Notes: generated by a model not told the origin, from the sequence alone. DNA of 64,000 bases from Symbiodinium natans (GCA_905221605.1 CAJNDS010002229.1:386699-450698); one strand, 5' to 3'. Positions 11,550-20,534 are shown, counted from the stretch's first letter. Translations and numbers: made by a program.

Positions 11550-12042
11550 CACAATTTGCAAAGTCTTGTTTGGCAGAAAGACTCATCAATGATGAAGTCA
11601 AACGCCGCTTCTTTAAAAATGTTTTGAAACCTTCCTGTACAACCTCATGACAAGGAAAACGCAGGTACGTCGATGTGCGTCCACATCGATTTCAGCACTA
11701 CGCTCTGACCCTCTTCGTTGGGCCAACAGTCAGAGCGAGTGGTTGGCCCCCCTGCAGATTTCTTGGGTTCTCGTCTCACCCGCACCGCAAAATAGGCGTA
11801 ACAAAATGGCGCTGTGTTATCACGGAAAAATTCAACGCCGGTGCTTCTCATCTCGCTCAAGAGCACATGCCGGGCAAAACGGAAAACCAATTACATCAAC
11901 TGACATGCCGAGCTTTAGCAGCTCAAGTTCCAATCAAGATGTTGGTTCTCATGCAGACGTGCACAAAATTGCACAAGTCTCACAAAATGGCTGTGATGAC
12001 ATGTTCGATGCACAACCTTCGCATGTACAGCAGAGATGCACA
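11550..12042 (-). repeat. Pseudo-LTR, 3' copy, of a Penelope-like element
   Basis: A 493-bp sequence repeated at 20,535-21,027 in the same orientation, offset 8,985 bp. I saw a single difference (T/C near 11,994). In the minus-strand sense of the element this is its 3' end. Penelope-like elements are known for such direct repeats, which arise from partial head-to-tail copies. The end at 11,550 abuts degenerate telomere-like DNA (AACCCTGTAAACCCC). Short frames inside it are identical in both copies and are not supported as genes. Confidence 0.85.
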
Positions 12043-12099
12043 AACACCCCTCTAAAGAGGGGCTCGACATACATCACGCCAAAACTGCTGAGAATATCT

Positions 12100-13740
12100 G
12101 AGTCTAGCTTGCGACTCCGCAAGCACATGCACAACACTCAATTCTTGAAGCTCGATGCTTCAACATGTCTTCGAGGGAGCCCGCTTCAACGTCTCACAGA
12201 CCTTCTACAACGACACACACACACACCCACTCACACAGGTTAAGCAACGACATGGTACAGAATGGACTTGCGACCAAACGCTCATCAGCACACCACATCT
12301 AGAAGAAACAAAACATGCAAGCGGACTGCGCAACCTGCACCGAATCAGCAAACAAGTCATGTAACAAACTGGCGCTGTTTGCACACGCCTGCCTGACAAC
12401 GTGCAAAATTCCCCCCGGCTCCTTGCCTCAACACAAAGATTTCGGACCTAGAGCACAAGCTGCCGACGCATTGCGAACTGCTCAACGTGCAGAAAAATCA
12501 GCACACAAGTCCCGTAACAAAATGGCGCTGTTTTCAAACAGCCCCAAAAACATGCCAGCAGAACGCACAGCCCTGCCTGAACTCACATGTGATGGACCCA
12601 AAACATACGCGGTCGACCCACGGCGGACTGCCCAACGCGTACGTCAGCACATATGTCCTGTAACATTTTGGCGCTGTTTGTACATGCCTACCAACACCAA
12701 ACAAGCAAAAATGCACCCGGCGGCAAACCTCAACACGCCCGTGTGGGACCTAAAGCACAAGCGCCAACGCTTTGCGGACTGTGCAACGTGCAGAAAAATC
12801 AGCACACAACTCTTGTAACAAAATGGCCTTGTTTGTACACGCCAACCTGACACCATGCAAGAATGCACCGGGCTTCTTTCCTCGACACACATGTTCACAG
12901 CACAAGCTGCCAACGCATTGGGAACTGCTCAACGTGCAGTAAACAAAATGGCGCTGTTTTTAATCCACAGCCCTGCCTCAACTCACATGTGATGGACCCA
13001 AAACACACGCGATCGACCCCCGCCTGCCTGCCCAACACGCACGTCAGCACACATGTCCTGTAACATTTTGGCGCTGTTTGTACATGCCTACCAACACCAT
13101 GCAAGCAAGAATGCACCCGGCGGCAAACCTCAACACACACGTGCTGGACCTAAAACACAAGCTGCCTACGCATTGCGGACTGCGCAACGTGCAGAAAAAT
13201 CAGCACACAACTCTGTAACAAAATGGCGTTGTTTGTACACGCCTACATGACATCACGCAAGACTGCTGGCTTCTTTCTCGACACACATGTTTACACCGAC
13301 GCATTGAGAACTGCGCAACGTACAGAAAAGGCAGCACACAAGTCCTGTAACAAAATGGCGCTGAATTGTAAATCATGCTCCAAAACACACAAGCAGAACG
13401 CATCGACTTTCTGCCTCAACTCACATGTATCGGACACAACAAAGGACACAAGCTGTCGACGCACTGCGGACTGCGCAACATACAGGAAGTACACGCACAC
13501 ACACACACACATCCTGCAACAACATGTCACTGCTTCCACACGCCTACCTGACACACGTGAGCGTGAGTGCACCCGGCCTCAATACCCATGTGTTCAATTG
13601 CGTGGGACCCAAAACGAAGGACAGGCAACCAACAAACTGACACGAAAACAAAACCAGGCATGTCCTGTAACAAAATGGCGCTGTTTTAACAAGCCCACTG
13701 CGGACATGCGACATGAACACTGTTTTGAAATGTTCACGAC
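12100..13740 (-). repeat. Repeat-rich 3' tail of the retroelement
   Basis: At least ten diverged copies of the word ACAAAATGGCGCTGTTT (or ACATTTTGGCGCTG), near 12,367, 12,518, 12,663, 12,818, 12,944, 13,064, 13,217, 13,350 and 13,670, spaced mostly 120-155 bp. One further copy is in the pseudo-LTR (near 11,800). A higher-order 400-bp duplication links 12,568-12,900 to 12,968-13,300. Conserved companions are CACACAAGTCCTGTAAC, GAACTGCTCAACGTGCAG and ACACATGT. Open frames here are repeat-derived and unconvincing. The segment follows ORF3, so it behaves as a 3' untranslated region. Confidence 0.75.
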
Positions 13741-13775
13741 ACCTACTACAACATCGCCCCCACACAGAGCAGCCA

Positions 13776-15131
13776 CTACCAAAAAGCAGCCGCCCCGCTC
13801 ACTACAGCCTGAGATGATCTGATCAACCAGCGGCCGTCGGCTCCATGCGTAAGATCTGAAAAGTGAGACATGACTCCATCAATATAAGTGCCGCCTGAAG
13901 TAGCTTTGCGATGACTCGTTTGCCGGCAGTAAACCCAGCCACATGCACACACAGGGCGTGAACTCTGATAACCTCCATACTTTCTTGCAGACAGAAGTGA
14001 CTCATTCAAAGCCACACGCCCTTCATGGTCATTGCTGGGAACCCTCATATTCGATGTCGGAAATTTCAAGCGAGCATAAAAGCCCAAAGTGGGTAGATCA
14101 TCACTGCCAAACCAACTTGGTCGTACTTTGGCCTCCACTAGTATGGATGCCAAGTCATGCGAATTTGTATTGTGCGCAAAAGGCGCAACAAACACTGTCT
14201 GGTTGTGAGATGGATATGACCGGCGAAGAACAAGCACAATGCCCATCACTGAATCGTCTTGTCTCATCCAATAACAAATATACTGGCTGTTCACGGACAT
14301 CTTTGGTACATTCTTAGCAGCAGCCAGCGCTTTTGCCAGATGCCAAATCTGAACACTGGCTTCTTCCGATAACGTGAACACCATCTGCGAATGTCGGTTG
14401 GCCGACTGAACCAACGCAGCAAACCAGACATTCACATCAGAATCGCTTGGAGGAAAATGGAAATCCGAATGCGGAAGGAAACGCCCCCAGGCCTCTGCTG
14501 CTGAGCGCAACCTATTGGGGTCCTGCACAATCCTGGACCGGAGACGCAAAAGAATCTCCAGTAGTGCACTCCAATGCTGTCGCTTCATGTCTTGCCAAGG
14601 AAAATCATACACCTCCAGTCCTGCAATAGCGGGAAGTGTGAACGCTTGTGACATGAACCGGTGTAAGACATCCAACGAACCATCTTGGGGCGATGGGGAA
14701 TCTGAATGCACGCGGTACCAGATTGTGTTCATGTTCGGAACCTGAAGACATGACCATGGAAGTTCCCACGTACCCGGGGGAATTGCGTCGTCAAGACTGC
14801 GGGGTCTCCGAGGGGTCCTGGATTGATCTCTCTGCTGCCCAGCTTGACCGGCTACGACTTCAACTAGGCGCATGCTCATCTGCTGCACGCACTGAGATGC
14901 GAGCACAGGGTCATGAATTTGAATAGACATACCACGATCATGAGAGTAACCAAAGCTGGACCCGGCGGGAGGGGCGGGGGCGGAGGCGGCGCGGACTGTA
15001 CCAGTTGACGTTGTTGGGCCACTTCTTGCTGAACTCGCTGTCTGATATACATCGCAGCAGAGGTGGGCGGGAGCGTCGGGGGCGGCCCGCTGCTTTTCGG
15101 AAACATGACGTGCAGCGCTGTCCCAAAACAC
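13776..15131 (-). CDS. ORF3 of the retroelement, unknown function
   Basis: A 451-codon open frame downstream of the reverse transcriptase and in the same frame, separated by about 200 bp that contains stops. The upstream end opens on GTG; the first ATG is at about codon 68 (14,928-14,930), reading MSIQIHDPV. The N-terminal 60 residues are Ala/Pro/Ser rich. The body looks globular, with Trp-rich stretches (PPGTWELPWSCLQVPNMN, VNVWFAALVQSANRHSQ) and a C-terminal CACGWVYCR. I recognise no domain. Typical PLEs encode only one or two proteins, so a third ORF of this size is unusual. It could be an accessory protein of the element, a captured host gene, or a separate element next to the PLE; its position inside the direct repeats favours the first. 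Confidence 0.6.
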   Translation of the reverse strand: MFWDSAARHVSEKQRAAPDAPAHLCCDVYQTASSARSGPTTSTGTVRAASAPAPPAGSSFGYSHDRGMSIQIHDPVLASQCVQQMSMRLVEVVAGQAGQQRDQSRTPRRPRSLDDAIPPGTWELPWSCLQVPNMNTIWYRVHSDSPSPQDGSLDVLHRFMSQAFTLPAIAGLEVYDFPWQDMKRQHWSALLEILLRLRSRIVQDPNRLRSAAEAWGRFLPHSDFHFPPSDSDVNVWFAALVQSANRHSQMVFTLSEEASVQIWHLAKALAAAKNVPKMSVNSQYICYWMRQDDSVMGIVLVLRRSYPSHNQTVFVAPFAHNTNSHDLASILVEAKVRPSWFGSDDLPTLGFYARLKFPTSNMRVPSNDHEGRVALNESLLSARKYGGYQSSRPVCACGWVYCRQTSHRKATSGGTYIDGVMSHFSDLTHGADGRWLIRSSQAVVSGAAAFW

Positions 15132-15338
15132 AAAACCCCGACCACACGCACACAGCTGAACTTAAGCAATGTGCCAGAAGCAACTCCTGCAAAAAGGCAC
15201 CCTACGCGGGTTTACTCTGCTCATGCATTCACACCAGCCTGAAGAGCCAGACATTGCGTTTAGCTTCAGCATTACAACTGCGAGAAGTGATCAAACTCCC
15301 TCTCTGCAGACATCAAAAAACATTTGCCATTTTAGCTG

Positions 15339-17411
15339 TCACATCGGACGGTATCGGTTTTGCAATATCGACCTTGCGAGTCGGGTAGCGGACACTACTT
15401 CCGACTGTGAGAAGCCATGAGCTACGTACCATTGACAGAGCGTTTCTAGATCTTCACACGCCTGACGTTTTGGCCAGCAGCACCTAACTACATTGACAGA
15501 TCTGCTCCTCAGTCCAGACAGCAACGTCCACTTTGAGGCAGCTGAACTCTGGTGGAGAAGCTGCCACCCCTCCGTTGGCTGCACGAACTTCACAGCTGCA
15601 CTTTGAATCTGAACGTCAAATCCCAAAAAGACTGATCCTTCTTCATCTTCCAGGCAAATCGGGGGCAGGTATACATCAGGCGCAAGGAAAGCCGACATGA
15701 CCGACAGATTCGCCACAAATCGTGACATGATAGCTATCCGGTTATCCACGTATCTTGCCACAAAGAGCGATCCAGCCGAAAAATTGGCGAGGGCAGCGTT
15801 GTTACGCAAGATGTGCGAGAAAGCACGGTGCTCAAAATCTGACACGACTGCATGACAAAGCGCTGGAGAAATTGGGCTTCCCATTGGCGAGCCCATCCGT
15901 TGCTCAAAAACATGTCTCCCTACACGAAACATGTTGAACTTGAAAGAGCAATCCACTGCTTCGAGCATCAGCGCCATAGGGACGCATACATCTTTGCCGC
16001 CGGCTCTACAAAGCTTACCTTTGAAAACCTTCCGCATCTTTTCTTCTTTGTCAAGACGAACCGTAACTCGTTTGTCCGCCAAAGCAGTGGGAAGGTCAGA
16101 AAAGAAAGCCACGTTGTAGAGTCTGCAAAGCATGAAACGCAACGCCACACCAAATCGTTCTTGCGGAATGCTGATAAAGAAGCCAGCAAGGTCTTGATTG
16201 AAGAGACACTGCTCTTCGCAGACTGTCTCAGTCTCTGACACTGCGCCGAGGTGGCGGTGCACATCCTGCCAAATTGCCAACGCATCATTGTACGTCTTGC
16301 AATGAGGGCAGGTTTCCAAGACCAAGAAATCAACGACTTTGGCGAGCCCCATAAGAAATTTCCGGGCGGGGTGGCAGCAGAATGAGATGATGGGGCGACC
16401 TGCCTTCCAAGCTTTTTTATGCTTGGGAAGAATATACGACCAAGGTAACGCAGCATCTTTCTTCCGGAACTGAAACCCCCATGCAAAAGCTTTCTCAATG
16501 TGCGCTGGCACACAAGACTCCAACGTGGAGAAGGCCTGTCCCGCAGTCATGTCAACTGCACGGAACACCTCCTTGTTCTGGAAAGTGTGACAGAGCATCA
16601 TCGAATACTTTTTCCGACAGAACACGTGAATATGGCCTGCCTGATGGTCCCTGACATGCCACACAAGCGTAGGAAACAAAGACTGCAGATGCAACACATC
16701 AATCACTGTCCACTTGCGGGCATCACGCACAAATTCGGAATGAATCTTGACTTGTGCATCCCACCAGAGTCTCAAGGAGTCATCATCCGGAAAGCGTACG
16801 TGGTGGTTCTTACACCATCGGTGCAAAGATGCTCGCAAACTCCCAAACAAGCTTGACACTGACGCGAAAACTTGGTTGTTGGCACTGGAAGAAGCGATGT
16901 CTCCCAGCAAACCGGGTATCCCTAACTTGGATGCCGGAGAAGCAACGTGACCATCACTCAAGTCTAGATCAGGGAAAAGCTCACTGAGACTTTGGCAATT
17001 GCATGGCAAGGAGTCAGTTCCATCTGGCTCCCAACACTCCACAAGCTCTTTGAAGTTGAACAGAACATCTTTGACCTTTGGGTGCGCTTTGAAACCAACC
17101 TGCAGCTTTGGAATGTGAAAGGGCAACAAAGTTGCTTGGCTGTCTTGAAGCAACGTGCGCAACAACTTTCGAGTATCTGCTGCAAAAGATGGATGTCCAA
17201 GACCTCTAATGCACAAACTACTGGGCTCAGAAGGCACAGTCATCTTTCGGAAAAGCATGATCTTCCTCAATCGCTTGCGCACGATTGTTTCACAATGCGG
17301 GTCACCCAAACTGCAGCCCAAACGGTACAGTTGGTAAATAAGCAGGTCATCAACATGTCCACTGCGCAGAAGCTTCGCTGCCAAAAAGGATTGAAGACCT
17401 CCGCGGCCAGA
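15339..17411 (-). CDS. Penelope-type reverse transcriptase (frame shared with a short upstream linker in another frame)
   Basis: The open frame from 17,411 to the stop at 15,339 has no ATG start: the 681-residue version begins on TTG at 17,384. RT motifs in order (numbering from 17,384): ILPKHKKAWKAGRPIISF (318-335); motif A D-LAGFFISIP, Asp398; motif B QRMGSPMGSPISP (495-507); motif C RYVDNR (544-549); FLGFDVQI (586-593); then a PLE-style tail LLSGLRSRSV...LETLCQWYV. A CNCQ pair sits near 128-131. The catalytic YxDD box reads YVDN, the second Asp replaced by Asn. The N-terminal part probably continues from the frame open at 17,638-17,390 (NFRGKHSLRTV...LAAEVFNPF) through a five-T run. Role: it copies element RNA into DNA at a nicked target. 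Whether this copy is active is unknown. Confidence 0.82.
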   Translation of the reverse strand, partial: SGRGGLQSFLAAKLLRSGHVDDLLIYQLYRLGCSLGDPHCETIVRKRLRKIMLFRKMTVPSEPSSLCIRGLGHPSFAADTRKLLRTLLQDSQATLLPFHIPKLQVGFKAHPKVKDVLFNFKELVECWEPDGTDSLPCNCQSLSELFPDLDLSDGHVASPASKLGIPGLLGDIASSSANNQVFASVSSLFGSLRASLHRWCKNHHVRFPDDDSLRLWWDAQVKIHSEFVRDARKWTVIDVLHLQSLFPTLVWHVRDHQAGHIHVFCRKKYSMMLCHTFQNKEVFRAVDMTAGQAFSTLESCVPAHIEKAFAWGFQFRKKDAALPWSYILPKHKKAWKAGRPIISFCCHPARKFLMGLAKVVDFLVLETCPHCKTYNDALAIWQDVHRHLGAVSETETVCEEQCLFNQDLAGFFISIPQERFGVALRFMLCRLYNVAFFSDLPTALADKRVTVRLDKEEKMRKVFKGKLCRAGGKDVCVPMALMLEAVDCSFKFNMFRVGRHVFEQRMGSPMGSPISPALCHAVVSDFEHRAFSHILRNNAALANFSAGSLFVARYVDNRIAIMSRFVANLSVMSAFLAPDVYLPPICLEDEEGSVFLGFDVQIQSAAVKFVQPTEGWQLLHQSSAASKWTLLSGLRSRSVNVVRCCWPKRQACEDLETLCQWYVAHGFSQSEVVSATRLARSILQNRYRPM

Positions 17412-17610
17412 TCAAAGAGGACCTGGAGTGAGAACATGGCGGCCCTCACGATGTTTGCGTCACGGAAAGGGCCAGGCTGAATTGCGTATCCTTTCCTGGG
17501 CATCTGTCTGTATCGGCGATGCAACCTGAAAGAATACAAATGTCTGCGTGTTGCGGTGACACGAACTGCAACCGTTCTCAGAGAATGCTTGCCTCGAAAA
17601 TTTTTTTGAT
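17390..17610 (-). CDS. Linker between endonuclease and RT, in a third frame (frameshifted part of the same polyprotein)
   Basis: The continuous frame 17,638-17,267 bridges the endonuclease frame and the RT frame. The joins fall at homopolymers: a seven-A run in the minus strand (about 17,600-17,610) and a five-T run (about 17,383-17,388). Both transitions need the same -1 step. Reading across gives a smooth basic linker (RRHLYSFRLHRRYRQMPRK) followed by RT-proximal sequence. Options are homopolymer errors in the assembly, indel decay of this copy, or programmed/transcriptional slippage. It is not a separate gene in my view. Confidence 0.55.
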
Positions 17611-18177
17611 AAATGGCGCATTCAACGTTGGTCGCCAAAATTGAATCCAGAACTGCTCAACGGCATGAAGGCATCGCTTCAAAGGGCAATGCATAAAGAC
17701 GATGGGAACTGCCAAGTGGTAGGTATCTGTCTTCAAATACCACCACAACGCCAACTCTCCAACCACATGCTGTGAACGAATGAGCTGTCTATACTTGCCA
17801 AGACGCGTGCGCTCCCGGAACCCCAAGGTTCCAGTGGAAGACCCAACGTAAGTACGCCGCTTCAAATGCGGTGACACGAAGATGCGCACATACACACAGT
17901 TGGATCTTTGAAAAAAGTCCCAGGTGTAAAGTTCTGGTCTAAGATGACATTGCGACAGAATGTCAGACTGAAACACCCCAAAAGCATGGGTGAGCAAAAG
18001 AAACAAACCCCTCTGCCACAGAGCTACATCCATAGCCCAGGCACCCCACTGCATGGGGTTTTTGAAAAAGGCCTCAAAGAATTTTGCCGCACCAATGGCA
18101 AGGCACAAAATGCCCCTGTGATGCCGCCACAACTGACGAATAGGGCGACCATTGGCATGCTTCAGCAGCATCACTAG
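17578..18177 (-). CDS. GIY-YIG-type endonuclease domain
   Basis: This is the continuation of ORF1's frame after its UGA. An open frame starts on GTG at 18,174, with an ATG at 18,171, and runs 198 codons to a stop at 17,578. GIY-YIG features (numbering from 18,174): VYV at 94-96 in the GIY position; YVG at 109-111 in the YIG position; Arg120 followed by RTRLGKYRQL; Glu173 and Asn185 in AVEQFWIQFWRPTLN, where the family carries its metal-binding Glu and a conserved Asn. The N-terminal 90 residues are Trp/Phe rich and unassigned. Known role in PLEs: nicking the target DNA to prime reverse transcription. The domain lies N-terminal to the RT, the reverse of classical Penelope. Confidence 0.72.
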   Translation of the reverse strand, partial: LVMLLKHANGRPIRQLWRHHRGILCLAIGAAKFFEAFFKNPMQWGAWAMDVALWQRGLFLLLTHAFGVFQSDILSQCHLRPELYTWDFFQRSNCVYVRIFVSPHLKRRTYVGSSTGTLGFRERTRLGKYRQLIRSQHVVGELALWWYLKTDTYHLAVPIVFMHCPLKRCLHAVEQFWIQFWRPTLNAPFIKKIFEASIL

Positions 18178-18180
18178 TCA
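18171..18180 (-). promoter_or_regulatory. Candidate stop-codon readthrough site UGA-CUA-G
   Basis: On the minus strand ORF1 ends ATG TCA CTT TGA CTA GTG ATG CTG. The frame stays open for 198 more codons after the single UGA. UGA followed by CUA(G) is the best-characterised leaky-stop context in eukaryotic and viral mRNAs. Downstream, CCAATGG (minus-strand side of 18,149-18,155) can pair with CCATTGG (18,092-18,098), a possible stimulatory stem. The alternative is termination and reinitiation at the ATG six bases later. Confidence 0.6.
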
Positions 18181-19674
18181 AAGTGACATCTTAGAAGCTA
18201 CTGCGACGATCTTCAAAAGCGGCTCTTGCTTGAGCTTGGAGATCTCTCTAACGGGCACTCCCCACTGGACAGCCTGATGGTCAAGCTTAGCCTGAGCACC
18301 TGGGCTAAGAGACTCAAACCAACTCTGCACGGATTGGATCCAGTTCTGTAGCTCGTTTGACTTCGCTTTCGAGAGCTTCAACTTGGAGATCCAGTCTTTT
18401 ACTTCACGATCGTTCTTCATCTGCACCCACTTTTTACTCAGGAACTCGGACTTGGGCTTGTCCATAACTTTCTGCACATGCTCAACCGAACCAAACGCGG
18501 GTTCTGCAACAGGCGCCCCGCAGTTGTTTGCCTCATGGGGCGAATTGGACGCTGCAGGACCACCCTCAGTGTCGTTCTTGGCAAAGAACGAGGTCAAGCT
18601 CGACTGCATCTTTTCTTGTGGCTTTCCGTCAGTTGTGCTTGATGACCCAGGGGCGGTTGTATCATGCCGCTCAAGGTCCAAAGGTGCACCGCTCTGGTCT
18701 GCGACTCGTTGCTCTGGCGCTGTGCTTGGCGCCTGCACAGTTTGGGTTGCTCTTTGTTGAGCTGCAACTTGCTTCTGCAACTCTTGAATTTGAGACTGCA
18801 ACGCAGCGACACGATCCGATTCTTGGCTCTGCTTCGGCTGTAAGGATTGAATGTACTCTGCAACCTTGGTCGCCAACACTCCGGAGCACCAGGTTCGATC
18901 CCCCGCTTGCCCATCTTGCCGGGACACATGCTCTGCAATCACATCAAGCGAGACATGGTTGGATCGCAACGTCTGAAACAGACTGTGAGCAAAAACCACC
19001 TCAGCGACATCTTTGAACATTCCCAAGTAACATTCTTTTCCATCGCATAATCTTCGCAGCCACCAGCTAGACCACCCGTGGTGTAGCAGAGCATGAATAG
19101 GCACTGCCGAAGCTGGACACCCCGCAATGCCTTTGCGGCGAGTGAAATCCGAAGTCTTGACAAATCTTGGGAGCTGCAACCCTCCCACGAGATTTGTGTC
19201 CAGAAACATAGCATCACCACGGAAACTGGACGGGAGCGGTGGGCCGAATGTACTCACAAATGAGTGAGATTGGCCTTTCTCTTTCTCAGGTGTTGCAGCT
19301 TGGACTTGACTGACGTTGTGTTGTTGCGTCGGCCACTGCTGCACCTGTCCCAACACACAGGCCCCTTTACCTGGCATTGCCTTGCCATACGGTTGAAAAC
19401 CGCCGGGCAATGCCGACGATGCTCCGCAACCTAAGCCATATGGAGCCTGAGGCCGATATGGGCCGTACTCACACTGCGCTCCAATCCCGGCGTGCGCACC
19501 TTTTCCGACACATGGCAGTCTTGACTGTTGCGGAACCTCGAAATTGGGCGGTGACCAGTGCAATTGTGTCGCAGGCAAGACTGCACTAACACCTGCACTA
19601 ACACCTGTCCCGCCACTTGGCTGCATCCATGAGAATTGCTGTCGCCGAGGCGAACGGTCTCTACCCGGCAGCAT
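18178..19674 (-). CDS. ORF1 (gag-like position), coiled-coil protein of the retroelement
   Basis: 498 codons from ATG at 19,674 to UGA at 18,178. The N-terminal about 150 residues are Gly/Pro/Gln rich and probably disordered. Residues 150-260 look globular (FRGDAMFLDTNLVGGLQLPRF, HHGWSSWWLRRLCDGKECY). A short coiled coil at about 284-312 (SDRVAALQSQIQELQKQVAA) is followed by a low-complexity Ser/Thr/Pro stretch and a charged helical C-terminus (KKWVQMKNDREVKDWISKLKLSK). No zinc knuckle is seen. By position and by coiled coil it resembles the RNA-binding or multimerising ORF1 of other retroelements, which is inference only. In frame with the endonuclease. Confidence 0.65.
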   Translation of the reverse strand: MLPGRDRSPRRQQFSWMQPSGGTGVSAGVSAVLPATQLHWSPPNFEVPQQSRLPCVGKGAHAGIGAQCEYGPYRPQAPYGLGCGASSALPGGFQPYGKAMPGKGACVLGQVQQWPTQQHNVSQVQAATPEKEKGQSHSFVSTFGPPLPSSFRGDAMFLDTNLVGGLQLPRFVKTSDFTRRKGIAGCPASAVPIHALLHHGWSSWWLRRLCDGKECYLGMFKDVAEVVFAHSLFQTLRSNHVSLDVIAEHVSRQDGQAGDRTWCSGVLATKVAEYIQSLQPKQSQESDRVAALQSQIQELQKQVAAQQRATQTVQAPSTAPEQRVADQSGAPLDLERHDTTAPGSSSTTDGKPQEKMQSSLTSFFAKNDTEGGPAASNSPHEANNCGAPVAEPAFGSVEHVQKVMDKPKSEFLSKKWVQMKNDREVKDWISKLKLSKAKSNELQNWIQSVQSWFESLSPGAQAKLDHQAVQWGVPVREISKLKQEPLLKIVAVASKMSL

Positions 19675-19959
19675 TTTCCCGTTCCCGCTTAGGAATCAGG
19701 CAGAACTCCAGCTTGAGCAAGCAAAACTGTGTGGACAGAACTTCTCACAGTCTCATAAAGACAAGAACAAGAACAACAAGGTCCAACGCACGCAGCAAGC
19801 ACAGGCCAGTACCCCCATGTCAACCGCACACGCAAACAAACACAGACATGCGTGATGAGTCAGCAATTTCCACTGATGTTGGAGGAACTTCAGTTCCTGT
19901 CCTGTGGGGATTGTCGGGTCAATCATTCGTCAAGAGAAGAGGACACCGGACAAGAAAGG

Positions 19960-20460
19960 AAGACAGGAAGAAAAGAAGAAAGGAAGAAAGGAAGAAAGGA
20001 AGAAAGGAAGAAAGGAAGAAAGGAAGAAAGGAAGAAAGGAAGAAAGGAAGAAAGGAAGAAAGGAAGAAAGGAAGAAAGGAAGAAAGGAAGAAAGGAAGAA
20101 AGGAAGAAAGAAGAAAAGAAGAGAGGAAGAAAGGAAGAAAGGAAGAAAAGAAGAAAGGAAGAAAGGAAGAAAGGAAGAAAGGAAGAAAGGAAGAAAGGAA
20201 GAAAGGAAGAAAGGAAGAAAGGAAGAAAGGAAGAAAAGAAGAAAGGAAGAAAGGAAGAAAGGAAGAAAGGAAGAAAGGAAGAAAAAGAAGAAAGGAAGAA
20301 AGGAAGAAAGGAAGAAAGGAAGAAAGGAAGAAAGGAAGAAAGGAAGAAAGGAAGGAAGAAAAAAACAGAAAGACAGAAAGAAAGAAAGGAAGAAAAGAAC
20401 AGAAGAAATGAATAAAAAAAAAAGAGAGAAGAAAAGAAAAGAAGAAAAGAAAAGAAAAGA
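19960..20460. repeat. Polypurine GAAA/GGAA microsatellite in the retroelement leader
   Basis: About 500 bp of a GGAAGAAA-type octamer on the plus strand, hence a continuous pyrimidine tract in the element's sense strand, between its 5' end and ORF1. The large Lys/Arg/Glu-rich plus-strand frames and Phe/Leu/Ser-rich minus-strand frames are artefacts of this repeat. Confidence 0.93.
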
Positions 20461-20534
20461 ACAACAGCCTGCCAATGGCTTCACCTTTCACGGTGCTGAC
20501 GACATGGCCCCATGTGGGAAAGCTCATGCCGAAT

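Noticed and set aside
11550-11620. Hammerhead ribozyme in the pseudo-LTR
   Set aside because: PLE pseudo-LTRs often carry hammerhead motifs, and TTGATGAGTC with an AGTCTT/AAGACT stem is present on the minus strand, but the GAAA core element does not follow the stem. Not supported by eye; a covariance-model search would decide.
11645-12055. 81-133-codon frames occurring identically at 11,645 and 20,630
   Set aside because: They are duplicated because they lie in the pseudo-LTRs. No protein features; probably non-coding.
13943-14926. Plus-strand frames antisense to ORF3 and to the RT
   Set aside because: They are shorter, lack domains and lie opposite longer coherent minus-strand frames.
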